Assembly (NCBI RefSeq): GCF_014193695.1
Contig: NZ_JACHZR010000006.1
Location: forward strand, 1 to 64,000
DNA: 64,000 nucleotides
Direction of reading: 5' to 3'
From: Rhizobium sp. BK316
Lineage (GTDB): Bacteria; Pseudomonadota; Alphaproteobacteria; Rhizobiales; Rhizobiaceae
The notes beneath the pieces were generated by a model. It did not search any database and was not told the origin of the DNA. It saw only the letters and a program-made list of their open reading frames with translations. This document shows, piece after piece, positions 49,770 to 57,014 of this stretch (position 1 is the stretch's first letter; every line of letters starts with the position of its first letter). The position numbers were made by a program, and so were the translations under genes.

Positions 49770-50104
49770 GTGCCGTCCTCCCGAATGAGGTTTGGCCATT
49801 TCGCCTTGGCTTCGAACATGCGTTGGTCAATACCATGCAGGTGTTCGACTTCTTCAGGAGCCGGTATCCTTGACCCGAGAAATTCCAAAAGCTCAGGGAA
49901 CTCCCAGAGAATGTCCTGCCGCCCATGATTGATCACAGAGGAGACGACTTTGCGAAGGAGACTAACCGGATTGATATCAAGCTCTCCGGTGCAATCCTGC
50001 GATTTTCCGCTTACGAGCTGTTCTTCCTGCTTCGCCAGCATCCTCTCGATACGATCTGGCGTGAGGAGATTGCTGGAACACATAGGACATTTGATCGCGC
50101 TCAT
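49763..50104 (-). CDS. Hypothetical early protein, 113 aa
   Basis: ATG 50104 overlaps the stop of the Cro-like gene. One CPMC pair near the N-terminus (MSAIKCPMCSSNLLTPDRIE) and a helical body with FPELLEFLGSRIPAPEE. The CxxC could be half of a shared zinc site. Unknown function. Confidence 0.52.
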   Translation of the reverse strand: MSAIKCPMCSSNLLTPDRIERMLAKQEEQLVSGKSQDCTGELDINPVSLLRKVVSSVINHGRQDILWEFPELLEFLGSRIPAPEEVEHLHGIDQRMFEAKAKWPNLIREDGTC

Positions 50105-50340
50105 GCCGCAGTCTCCGGTTGCTGCGAAATGCGCTGGCGGGCGAGCCACTCAAAGGTGATGCCCTCTATTTCCTTCTCTGCGGAGATGGCGATCACCTTG
50201 GGCCAGTGCTCGGGAGCAATGCTATTTCGCTTATGCATCTTACGAGCAGCCTCATACCCGCAGCCCATATCGGCCGCGAAACCAGCTATCGTTTTCCACT
50301 CGGAGATGAGGTCTTGGACAGTGCTTGGATTTTTGCTCAT
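50101..50340 (-). CDS. Cro-like DNA-binding protein
   Basis: 79 aa. VQDLISEWKTIAGFAADMGC and GYEAARKMHKRNSIAPEHWP is a helix-turn-helix pattern common in small phage regulators that oppose the repressor. It is the first gene of the leftward early operon and is divergent from the CI-like repressor across a 75-base operator region. Its expected role is to switch the operators to lytic growth. Confidence 0.72.
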   Translation of the reverse strand: MSKNPSTVQDLISEWKTIAGFAADMGCGYEAARKMHKRNSIAPEHWPKVIAISAEKEIEGITFEWLARQRISQQPETAA

Positions 50341-50346
50341 GCCTAT

Positions 50347-50442
50347 TCGTACAAAACGTACGAGAATAAATCAAGCGCAAATCGTACACCTTGGACGACA
50401 AATTTCAGTCATAAGATGGCAATGACCGCACCGAACGTACGA
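50347..50442. promoter_or_regulatory. Operator cluster between the Cro-like and CI-like genes
   Basis: Three 17-bp sites built as TCGTAC-N5-GTACGA. A perfect palindrome TCGTACAAAACGTACGA is at 50347-50363, a near-perfect copy TCGTACACCTTGGACGA at 50382-50398, and a weaker site ending GTACGA at 50426-50442, inside the start of the repressor gene. The same palindrome recurs at 52025-52110. The layout fits a repressor/Cro switch with autoregulation. Confidence 0.75.
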
Positions 50443-50886
50443 TTGCAGATGGCGATGGAAGCTGCCGGCGTCAAAAAGCCGGCTGATGCTGCAAGGAAAT
50501 TTCGTGAAATCAATCAGAATACGATTACCAGCCACGCTAACGGGAATAAGCCGTTAACCAAAAAGGCGGCGACAATGTACGCCAGGCTGTTTCGCTGCTC
50601 GGCGAGCTGGCTTCTTTTTGGGGAAGGCCAACCACCGGGCGGTCAACCTCCAAAGACCGAGGAATGGCTGGACCGCATCAAAACCACCGCAACGGAGGCA
50701 GTTATGTCTGGGGCCGACAGCAACGAAGTAGTCAACGCCTTACTCGACGTGATCTCTACGATTCGACAAATTGCGGAACAGAAACCCGAACTTCTTCCAG
50801 AAGCGAAAGAGGTTGTTCGACGAGCTGCCGCGCAGTCTCGCACTCGGAAAAACGATGGCAAAGAAAACAATGGAGAACGACATTAA
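50416..50886 (+). CDS. CI-like phage repressor without S24 protease domain
   Basis: 156 aa from ATG 50416 (ATG 50422 also possible). Residues 10-75 are an XRE-type helix-turn-helix domain: MEAAGVKKPADAARKFREI, TITSHANGNKPLTKKAATMY, ARLFRCSASWLLFGEG, the usual end of a CI/C2 DNA-binding domain. The C-terminal half is a short helical, likely oligomerising region. There is no LexA/CI-type Ser-Lys peptidase, so it should not self-cleave with RecA. It is divergent from the Cro-like gene and surrounded by the 17-bp operators. Confidence 0.75.
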   Translation: MAMTAPNVRLQMAMEAAGVKKPADAARKFREINQNTITSHANGNKPLTKKAATMYARLFRCSASWLLFGEGQPPGGQPPKTEEWLDRIKTTATEAVMSGADSNEVVNALLDVISTIRQIAEQKPELLPEAKEVVRRAAAQSRTRKNDGKENNGERH

Positions 50887-51151
50887 CTGCCGCAATCTCC
50901 TGAACCGACATCCCCGATAGACTCTCGACTGCCCCTGCTAATTCCATATCACCCGACACAACCCCACCCTGCCTTTTGTTGATTTTTAATGCACCTGATA
51001 ATTGCTCGTTCTTGAGAACGAAATAGGAACATCTTCCTAACCCGTAAGTCAACCCTTTTATTCGCCCGCCTCAGAGCATGGCACATCCACGGCACATTGC
51101 CACCATACTTGCACCATTTTCAGCACTGATAATTTCCCCCATAAGGCAATA
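50887..51151. promoter_or_regulatory. Regulatory gap upstream of the Arc-like gene
   Basis: A 265-base gap, AT-rich and without a gene. It contains a 14-bp inverted repeat CGTTCTTGAGAACG at 51007-51020 and GGAACATCTTCC about 6 bases later, either of which could be an operator for the Arc-like protein. A possible rightward promoter lies in the TTGTTG...TAATTG area before them. Confidence in the exact elements is low. Confidence 0.4.
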
Positions 51152-51406
51152 ATGCCACAGCACGAAGATCCTCGTCATAACTTGCGACTCCCGCCGGAAC
51201 TGAAGAAAAAGCTCGCCCATTCCGCCGTGGACAACGGCAGAAGCATGAACGCTGAAATCTTGTCCAGGTTGGAAAAGTCTTTCGACCCGTCCCCGATAAA
51301 TGACGTAAGCGCAGCACTTCGGGGTGTACTCGCTCTTGACGATGCTGACCGCGCCGAAGCCGCCGCGCTCCTATCGAAAATCGCCGCGATCCTCGCAAAA
51401 AAATAA
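51152..51406 (+). CDS. Arc-family ribbon-helix-helix repressor
   Basis: 84 aa. NLRLPPELKKKLAHSAVDNG and RSMNAEILSRLEKSF are the beta ribbon and two helices of Arc/MetJ-type repressors; the C-terminal 40 residues are an Ala-rich helical extension. Arc proteins bind operators as dimers of dimers. It probably controls one of the immunity-region promoters, perhaps its own. Confidence 0.8.
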   Translation: MPQHEDPRHNLRLPPELKKKLAHSAVDNGRSMNAEILSRLEKSFDPSPINDVSAALRGVLALDDADRAEAAALLSKIAAILAKK

Positions 51407-51647
51407 GGGATCGTTCGTGGCCGAGCATTCGAATATATAATCTACCCCTACGTTAGCAATAGGGAAAACGTGGGTATCAAAAAAGGGTGAGTAGCGGACG
51501 GGATTTCAGTCTGCTTTTAGCGCTCTCCCACCCTTCCAACTACTCCCCTCAGAGCAAGAACCTTATTAACAAACAAACTATGTTATTAAGCCTACCGTTA
51601 TTAGGGGGGGCGCTAGTGCACCTTTGCCAAGGGGGCGCTAGTGCACC
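51407..51647. other. Gap with nested hairpin and tandem near-palindromes
   Basis: A 241-base non-coding gap. AAGGGTG/CACCCTT (51483-51489 and 51529-51535) encloses a second stem AGCGGAC/GTCTGCT, giving a 53-base folded element. At its right end the 17-bp GGGGGCGCTAGTGCACC is repeated (51606-51622, 51631-51647). It may hold terminators of the two converging genes or a small RNA. Confidence 0.45.
51606..51647. repeat. Tandem 17-bp direct repeat with CTAG centre
   Basis: GGGGGCGCTAGTGCACC occurs twice, 25 bases apart, ending one base before the stop codon of the convergent gene. Each copy is itself a near-palindrome around CTAG (GCGCTAGTGC). Regulatory-protein site or terminator component; undecided. 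Confidence 0.6.
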
Positions 51648-51977
51648 CTAGAGAACTTCCCATGCGAAGATCAGCCGGTATTGATTGACGGCACGTCCGC
51701 GCCTTCCACGCTGCACTTGGTCCTTGTCGATCAGTTTTTCATCGACCAGCTTCGCGACAGCTCGTTTGACTGTCGAAGGGCTTAAGTTCAGATCTTTGGC
51801 GATCGTCTTTTGCTGGTGTTTAGTGTGATTGTCGCGCCGGTTCATGTGCATGGCGATGAAGATAGCCACCCTTTGGCAATCTGCGGAGAGATACGAGCGC
51901 CCCAAGATGTGGCGAATCCATTCGTCCCTGTTCCGATACCACCTTCCCGCATCGGATAACTCCGGCTCGTTTTCCAT
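51648..51977 (-). CDS. Winged-helix regulator, 109 aa
   Basis: ATG 51977 follows AGGTG; the in-frame extension to 52193 would run through the operators and is rejected. QKTIAKDLNLSPSTVKRAVAK is a helix-turn-helix and RRGRAVNQYRLIFAWEVL a wing-like end. The same fold occurs in phage replication initiator fragments. It is the first leftward gene from the 52.0-52.1 kb operators. Confidence 0.65.
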   Translation of the reverse strand: MENEPELSDAGRWYRNRDEWIRHILGRSYLSADCQRVAIFIAMHMNRRDNHTKHQQKTIAKDLNLSPSTVKRAVAKLVDEKLIDKDQVQRGRRGRAVNQYRLIFAWEVL

Positions 51978-52024
51978 CTTCACCTGTCCAATTTTGAGAT
52001 TCCGCTGAGGCGACAATCGCGCCG

Positions 52025-52110
52025 TCATCCGTGATGTACGATTAAAAAAACACCCGAACAAGGAAAATCGTACAAAGCGTACTTGACCTGCAATCGTACA
52101 AAGCGTACGA
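52025..52110 (+). promoter_or_regulatory. Operator cluster and rightward early promoter
   Basis: Two strong copies of the immunity palindrome lie 26 bases apart: TCGTACAAAGCGTACTT at 52068-52084 and the perfect TCGTACAAAGCGTACGA at 52094-52110. A weaker third copy ends GTACGA at 52041. A -35-like TTGACC (52083-52088) and a TACGAA at 17-base spacing (52106-52111) would place a rightward promoter under repressor control, feeding the 52.2-64 kb operon. A leftward promoter for 51648-51977 may overlap. Confidence 0.65.
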
Positions 52111-52243
52111 ATGTCTACATCAACCGAAACGGAATGACCCCGCGAAAGCGAAGCACTGAGAAACCGGATCGGCTGATCATCCACCCCAAGCATACGACCT
52201 GGGCATGTCGGAAAACTGCCCCAACGGATTGAGGAGCGAGACG

Positions 52244-52474
52244 ATGATCTTGAATGAAATGCACATGATGCCGCGTACTCGCGCAGCCCATGAACGGCTT
52301 AGTGCTCAGATCGAAGCTCGTCGTGCCGCGGATTTCAAGGCGGATATCGACTCTCACCTTCTCCGCTGGAGCGAGCCTCCGTGCACGCTCGACGAGGCCC
52401 GTTGGTACGACAAGAACGAGCCGAACACGAGTGCTCGTGATGCCGCCGAAGACATCATGTTCCAGCGTTACTAA
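52244..52474 (+). CDS. Small hypothetical protein, first gene of the right operon
   Basis: 76 aa from ATG 52244, with GAGGAG 7 bases upstream (the ATG at 52205 lacks one). Helical and acidic; contains RAAHERLSAQIEARRAADFK and a C-terminal DAAEDIMFQRY. Not recognised. Confidence 0.58.
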   Translation: MILNEMHMMPRTRAAHERLSAQIEARRAADFKADIDSHLLRWSEPPCTLDEARWYDKNEPNTSARDAAEDIMFQRY

Positions 52475-52532
52475 CCACACCAGAAACCGCGCAGGGCTCG
52501 CGTTACAGCCCAACAGATTCACCGGAGAGGGA

Positions 52533-52940
52533 ATGAAGATGGACAGCAAGGAAATCCAGAAGCGCGTTGATGAAATCTCTCAGGCTATGACGGCCAAGGG
52601 ACTTCGCGAGCCGAACGTACAGGCCACGATCGAAAGCAACGTCCAGCCCCACGTTTACCTCAAGTGGAAGGACGTGACTGCTCCCGCAGCTGCGATCCTC
52701 AATCACGAATACAAGTTCATCAGAGCCGGATCGATCATCGCATGTCTGGATGAGGCAGACAAATTCGTTTCCGACATGCCTTCTGCTGATGAGACCCGCA
52801 TGAAGCAGTTCATGGGTGCGCTCGCCAACGTTATCGAGCTTGGCAAGGACAACGGCATGGATGTCGCGTTTATCAACCCGCTCCAAGCCACCATGAAGAA
52901 GCTCTCCGAAAACATCCTGACAGATCAACGCGCAGCCTAA
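52533..52940 (+). CDS. Hypothetical protein, 135 aa
   Basis: ATG 52533 with GGAG upstream. It has EIQKRVDEISQAMTAKGL, an alpha/beta middle (PHVYLKWKDV) and a helical end with TRMKQFMGALANVIELGK. The pattern resembles small Gam/Erf-adjacent phage proteins only loosely. Unknown. Confidence 0.55.
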   Translation: MKMDSKEIQKRVDEISQAMTAKGLREPNVQATIESNVQPHVYLKWKDVTAPAAAILNHEYKFIRAGSIIACLDEADKFVSDMPSADETRMKQFMGALANVIELGKDNGMDVAFINPLQATMKKLSENILTDQRAA

Positions 52941-53008
52941 CACACCCACCCACCGCCCCGCCCGCCCCAAGCGAAGGCCGGGGACTGTGTGAAGAGAGGA
53001 ATACGGAC

Positions 53009-53299
53009 ATGCCAATGATCAAGCGTTACGCGATTGCCCGCCGGTCCGGTTTTGCCACGGAATATTACGACGGCTGCGAAACCGCCCGTTACGACGGCTG
53101 GTCCGAATTCCGCACGGATGCCGATGAATTCCGCACCTATGCCAAGGCAAAGCGTCGGGCCGACCGGATCGGTGGAGAGGTTTTCTCCTACGAGCGCTTC
53201 TCCGACATCCCGGACACGTTCGCGGTTCCGGTGATCGTTCTTGCGCCGTCAGTGGGCTCACGGCTTGAGCGCCATTTCACACAGATCGCAGCCGAATAA
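53009..53299 (+). CDS. Hypothetical protein, 96 aa
   Basis: A mixed alpha/beta small protein: KRYAIARRSGFATEYYDGCE, TYAKAKRRADRIGGEVFSYE. No family known. Good position in the operon but no clear overlap with neighbours. Confidence 0.52.
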   Translation: MPMIKRYAIARRSGFATEYYDGCETARYDGWSEFRTDADEFRTYAKAKRRADRIGGEVFSYERFSDIPDTFAVPVIVLAPSVGSRLERHFTQIAAE

Positions 53300-53324
53300 T
53301 TCAACCAAACAATCAGAGGGTACC

Positions 53325-54014
53325 ATGCAGTTTAACGTTCTTGACCGCTTCAGCGGCGAAGTGAAGTTCACAGCCGAAATCGACTGCGACGAAAACGCGT
53401 TGCTTTCGGTGAAGCTTGGCCTGGCAGTGAAGTGGGCTATCAAGGAAAAGGCCGACCTGCGCTCCGCCAACCTGAGCTCCGCCAACCTGCGCTACGCCGA
53501 CCTGCGCTACGCCGACCTGCGCTCCGCCGACCTGCGCTACGCCAACCTGAGCTCCGCCGACCTGCGCTACGCCAACCTGAGCTCCGCCGACCTGCGCTAC
53601 GCCAACCTGAGCTACGCCGACCTGCGCTACGCCGACCTGCGCTCCGCCGACCTGAGCTCCGCCAACCTGAGCTCCGCCAAGAATGCGGAATTGGCTATCG
53701 CCATGACGCGCATTCTTCCCGAAGGCTCCCTCATCGGCTGGAAGAAGTGCATGGATGGCGTGATCGTCAAGCTCCGCATTCCGGAAGAAGCAAAACGTTC
53801 TCACGCCTTCGGTCGCAAGTGCCGCGCTGAGTATGCCGATGTTATCGAAGTCATCGGCGGCGAGTTCGGGATTTCGCTTCACGACCGCAAGACGAAGTAC
53901 GTAGCCGGCCAGCGCATAACGCCCGACAAGTTCGATGAGGACTGGGCCGAGGAATGCTCCAACGGCATCCACTTCTTTGTGACGCGGTTGGAGGCCGAGA
54001 ACTACAGCGGCTGA
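53325..54014 (+). CDS. Pentapeptide-repeat protein with DUF5758-like C-terminal domain
   Basis: 229 aa. After a 40-residue N-terminal domain come about 18 tandem pentapeptides of the form A(D/N)L(R/S)(Y/S), which build a right-handed quadrilateral beta helix. The C-terminal domain (LIGWKKCMDGVIVKLRIPEE, RSHAFGRKCRAEYADVIE, NGIHFFVTRLEAE) matches the DUF5758 domain often joined to such repeats in phages. Some pentapeptide proteins mimic DNA and protect gyrase; whether this one does is unknown. Start ATG 53325 has AGAGGG upstream. Confidence 0.82.
   Translation: MQFNVLDRFSGEVKFTAEIDCDENALLSVKLGLAVKWAIKEKADLRSANLSSANLRYADLRYADLRSADLRYANLSSADLRYANLSSADLRYANLSYADLRYADLRSADLSSANLSSAKNAELAIAMTRILPEGSLIGWKKCMDGVIVKLRIPEEAKRSHAFGRKCRAEYADVIEVIGGEFGISLHDRKTKYVAGQRITPDKFDEDWAEECSNGIHFFVTRLEAENYSG
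53455..53683 (+). repeat. 15-bp coding minisatellite
   Basis: About 15 near-identical 15-base units of the type CTGCGCTACGCCGAC or CTGAGCTCCGCCAAC, each coding one pentapeptide. Only a few positions vary (TAC/TCC, GAC/AAC, CGC/AGC). Such arrays can gain or lose units by slippage. Confidence 0.85.
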
Positions 54015-54064
54015 CCGCCACCCACCCCCACGACAGACTGAAATAAACTAGAGGACGTAAGGCG

Positions 54065-54430
54065 ATGAGCAACACCTTCGACATGCGTGAATTCAGCGCC
54101 GAAAATCTTGAGCGCTGCACATCTCCGGAAGTCTTCAACCACAAGCTCGATAGCTGGTCTTTGTCAGACTGGATGACAGCAACGCTTGGCGAACTCGGCG
54201 AGGCGGCAAACGTTCTCAAGAAGCTGAACCGCGTTCGTGACGGCATTCCAGGCAACAAGGAAACTCCTGACGAGCTGCGCGGGATGCTTGGCGACGAAAT
54301 CGCCGACGCGTTCATTTACCTAGACCTATTCGCTCAGGCCGCCGGCATAGACCTCCCGTCAGCTGTCAGATCCAAGTTCGAAAAGACGAGCCTCAAGATC
54401 GGCTACGTCCGCCCCTCCAATAACGGCTGA
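54065..54430 (+). CDS. MazG-like NTP pyrophosphohydrolase (second copy)
   Basis: 121 aa. WMTATLGELGEAANVLKKLN has the GExGE metal motif; LGDEIADAFIYLDLFAQAAG has the EIADxxxY second motif; the rest is helical. This is a MazG-type pyrophosphohydrolase, different in sequence from the one at 40087-40407. It may cleanse nucleotide pools or lower ppGpp during infection. Confidence 0.78.
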   Translation: MSNTFDMREFSAENLERCTSPEVFNHKLDSWSLSDWMTATLGELGEAANVLKKLNRVRDGIPGNKETPDELRGMLGDEIADAFIYLDLFAQAAGIDLPSAVRSKFEKTSLKIGYVRPSNNG

Positions 54431-54443
54431 GGAGGCCGGTACG

Positions 54444-54812
54444 ATGAAGAAAGAACACATTCTGGCTTTGGCCGATCTGATCGAGGAGCAGGAGCACACC
54501 GAAGAGGATGATGCTGAAGGCTTCACAATGACTGCAATAACGCACGACTGCGGCACGCCTGCATGCATTGCAGGATGGGCAGCTTGGGAGGCTCTAGGGC
54601 GCCCAAGCGGTCATCTGTACGATGTTGCTTGTGACTTGGAAGGCGAAGCAACGGATTATCTAGGGATCAATCCCATGAAGGCGGATCTCCTGTTCTATCC
54701 GCCCGAAGAAGTGGGCTTATACCAGGAGATCACCCCTTCCCAAGCCGCCGCCACTCTCCGCCATCTCGCAGAGACCGGTGAAGTCGATTGGACTGTCGGA
54801 GGTGTGAAATGA
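54444..54812 (+). CDS. Hypothetical phage protein, 122 aa
   Basis: Contains HDCGTPACIAGWAAWEALGR, a motif with two Cys that is common in uncharacterised phage and rhizobial proteins, and a C-terminal PSQAAATLRHLAETGEVDW. Function unknown. Its stop overlaps the next start. Confidence 0.62.
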   Translation: MKKEHILALADLIEEQEHTEEDDAEGFTMTAITHDCGTPACIAGWAAWEALGRPSGHLYDVACDLEGEATDYLGINPMKADLLFYPPEEVGLYQEITPSQAAATLRHLAETGEVDWTVGGVK

Positions 54813-55222
54813 CCATTTCCGCCTCCACCCTCCGCAACATCATAGCGATCCTTCGTAACATTGACCGGGACCAGATCGACTCTGTTCTCTCTGCCGGTGA
54901 ATGGATCAAATTCCGAGACGACCCTTACGGCTCATTCCTACGCATGAACGACGAACAGCAAGACGCTATCGCCCGTATCGTGTCGGAGCGGCTAGGGCCG
55001 AAGCCCGTCGATGAAGATCAGGAATGGCTAGAAGCCCTAGAAGAGCACGAAACATCCTGGCTGTCACCGGCAGAACTTGCTGAATGCGAAGCGCGTGCCG
55101 CCGCTGCGTCCGACTTCCACGGCGAACCGCCAGCGCTCAAGTCTGCGCTGACAAGAAAGCAAGAGCTTGAAGAAGGCGAAAGAGACTTCGCCGATGGCGA
55201 GATGCCCGGAGGGTTCAACTGA
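54809..55222 (+). CDS. Hypothetical protein, 137 aa
   Basis: ATG 54809 overlaps the preceding TGA. The first 60 residues are helical (TLRNIIAILRNIDRDQIDSV); the rest is acidic and probably flexible. No family recognised. Confidence 0.55.
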   Translation: MTISASTLRNIIAILRNIDRDQIDSVLSAGEWIKFRDDPYGSFLRMNDEQQDAIARIVSERLGPKPVDEDQEWLEALEEHETSWLSPAELAECEARAAAASDFHGEPPALKSALTRKQELEEGERDFADGEMPGGFN

Positions 55223-55482
55223 TGGCAGACGTAAACATTACGCCACGCATCTCCTGCGACAACTGCGGGTTCACCGCTGATAAGGTTCAGGAAGCGTTTT
55301 CACAGAACAAGTCGTTCAAGAAGCCCGGCGCTTGGGGCTCTCTGAAAATCGAAGGCTCCCGATCCGCTGATAGTTACGGCGGCAAGGAGAAGCTGGATTT
55401 CATCGACCTTTGCCCGACCTGCGCTACTGCCGCTCTCGATGCTGCGGCATCAAGGCTCAAGATGATGCGGGGTGAAGAGTGA
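55222..55482 (+). CDS. Small zinc-ribbon protein, 86 aa
   Basis: ISCDNCGFTADKVQEAF and DLCPTCATAALDAAA form a CxxC...CxxC ribbon; between them lies a WGSLKIEG strand. Typical of phage proteins of unknown function that bind zinc. Starts on the last base of the upstream stop. Confidence 0.6.
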   Translation: MADVNITPRISCDNCGFTADKVQEAFSQNKSFKKPGAWGSLKIEGSRSADSYGGKEKLDFIDLCPTCATAALDAAASRLKMMRGEE

Positions 55483-55772
55483 TGAACACGAACCTTATCA
55501 GAGTAGCAGCATCAGACATTGAGAAAAACCAGAAGGCTTTGAGCTGGTTCGAAGAATACGGCCACAACCTTCTTTCCAGAGACAGAGGCAGCTTCAAGAT
55601 TGCTGTTACGCTATACGCCGCGTCTGCATGCGTAGGCGCGACAGAAGCAACGGAAATGCTGTCAGCCTATGCCGCCTCAATGATCGAGGACATTCTGATG
55701 ACGGCGCAGAAGGGTTGCGCCAATACGATCGAGATCAGGCGAGATCAAATTAAGCAGGAGATAGGCGAATGA
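55479..55772 (+). CDS. Hypothetical protein, 97 aa
   Basis: Helical: SDIEKNQKALSWFEEYGHNL and SAYAASMIEDILMTAQKG. Two ATG codons at 55479 and 55482 are possible. ATGA overlaps on both sides. Unknown. Confidence 0.52.
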   Translation: MMNTNLIRVAASDIEKNQKALSWFEEYGHNLLSRDRGSFKIAVTLYAASACVGATEATEMLSAYAASMIEDILMTAQKGCANTIEIRRDQIKQEIGE

Positions 55773-56005
55773 CCATCTTTTGCTCCATGCGCACCGTCGA
55801 ATGCACCTGCACGCAAGACGAATGCCGCGCTGCAAAGCCTCAATCTCTCGCTGCCGAACTTATGGTTCCATCGTGGAAGACGCAGCTAGCCGTCTGTGTA
55901 TTCGGAGGGGTTATCGCCGGCATAACCGCATTCGGAATTCTCGGTAGCCAGGAAGGCTATTTCAAACAGATCGATCTTGCACAACAGGAGAGCCGTCGTG
56001 GCTGA
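55769..56005 (+). CDS. Small membrane protein with Cys-rich N-terminus, 78 aa
   Basis: CSMRTVECTCTQDECRAA gives four closely spaced Cys, followed by one transmembrane helix (LAVCVFGGVIAGITAFGIL). Overlaps the next gene by 8 bases. Function unknown. Confidence 0.52.
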   Translation: MTIFCSMRTVECTCTQDECRAAKPQSLAAELMVPSWKTQLAVCVFGGVIAGITAFGILGSQEGYFKQIDLAQQESRRG

Positions 56006-57014
56006 ACAATCAATTGGCGCTTTGGCACAGAAGGTCATCGGCCCGTGGGCTTGGTGGCAAGCAGCATTGAAGAACCCCGCCGCTATCGGAAAGACGCTCC
56101 CTGTTCATGATGGCGATCCTCAGCAGGGCTATTACCGCGTCCGCTACGGCAAGGATAAGCCGTTCGAGCCTGTCGCGATCTGGAAGGACGAGCAGGGCAA
56201 CTGGATTGCGTATCGAGCGGGACGCGAAGTTCGCGCCGAAGACATCTGGACGAGCGTCTGCCGCAATCCTGTGAGCTATGAAGCATATGTCAATGCCGAT
56301 GAAGGCAAAGGCTGGCCCGACGATGACAAGGTTGTTGCCGCCCAGGTGAAGCCACCGGAACCGACAGTTGGTGACAACTCTGGCGCGGCAGATGAAGCCG
56401 CAACACTCATGGATCAGATCGAGGCGGCTCTCGCTGGCATGGATGCCTACAAGGCTATTTCCGATGATGCCACGGCGGCAAAGGCGCTCTCACTGCGCAA
56501 CAGACTGAACGAGCTTTCCCGCGAAGCAGATAAGATCCGCACCAAGGAAAAGGAACCGCATCTTGAGGCCGGGAAAGCCATAGATGCCAAATGGCAACCT
56601 TTGGTGAAGAAGGCAAAGGCCGGAGCCGATCAGGTTCGCGATTCTATCGGCGCATGGGAGACGAAGAAGCTCCAGGCAGAACGCAAGCGACAGTACGAAA
56701 TTGAACAGGCCCGTATTGCCGCAGAGAACGCCGCACATGAGCGAGACGGCGAAACCGCTGCATTGGACGCGCCACAGGCCGACGCCATTCCTGAAGGCGC
56801 CACGGGACAAATAAAGGCTACCTATGGCAAGGCCGCCAGTGTCTCGGCAAAGGTGTTCCTGAAGGAAGTCACTGACTATGCCGCACTGTATGCCTACATG
56901 GCCGGTCGCGAGGAAGTGCAACTCGTGCTTCGCCAGCTTGCGCAGCGCGCGCTCGATGCGGGCCGCACAAACATCCCAGGCATCACCACTGAAGAGAGGG
57001 CAAACGTGAGATGA
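55998..57014 (+). CDS. Phage protein preceding Bet, 338 aa
   Basis: Starts at GTG 55998 with GGAG upstream. The N-terminal 90 residues look like a small globular domain (KNPAAIGKTLPVHDGDPQQG, WIAYRAGREVRAEDIW). A VGDNSG element is followed by a long charged coiled coil (LNELSREADKIRTKEKEPHL). There are no RecB/YqaJ-type nuclease motifs, so it is not an obvious exonuclease. Its position immediately before the annealase and its ATGA coupling suggest a partner or DNA-binding accessory protein. Confidence 0.58.
   Translation: MAEQSIGALAQKVIGPWAWWQAALKNPAAIGKTLPVHDGDPQQGYYRVRYGKDKPFEPVAIWKDEQGNWIAYRAGREVRAEDIWTSVCRNPVSYEAYVNADEGKGWPDDDKVVAAQVKPPEPTVGDNSGAADEAATLMDQIEAALAGMDAYKAISDDATAAKALSLRNRLNELSREADKIRTKEKEPHLEAGKAIDAKWQPLVKKAKAGADQVRDSIGAWETKKLQAERKRQYEIEQARIAAENAAHERDGETAALDAPQADAIPEGATGQIKATYGKAASVSAKVFLKEVTDYAALYAYMAGREEVQLVLRQLAQRALDAGRTNIPGITTEERANVR

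Noticed and set aside
51007..51020. LexA box
   Set aside because: It is an inverted repeat CGTTCT/AGAACG, whereas the alphaproteobacterial LexA site is a direct repeat GTTC-N7-GTTC.
51978..52193. N-terminal extension of the winged-helix gene
   Set aside because: It would translate through the operator palindromes and is unlike a protein sequence; ATG 51977 has a ribosome site.
52290..52532. N-terminal extension of the 52533-52940 gene
   Set aside because: No ribosome site and it overlaps the upstream gene; ATG 52533 has a good site.
53455..53683. CRISPR-like regular repeats
   Set aside because: Units are contiguous 15-mers without spacers, in frame, and encode pentapeptides.
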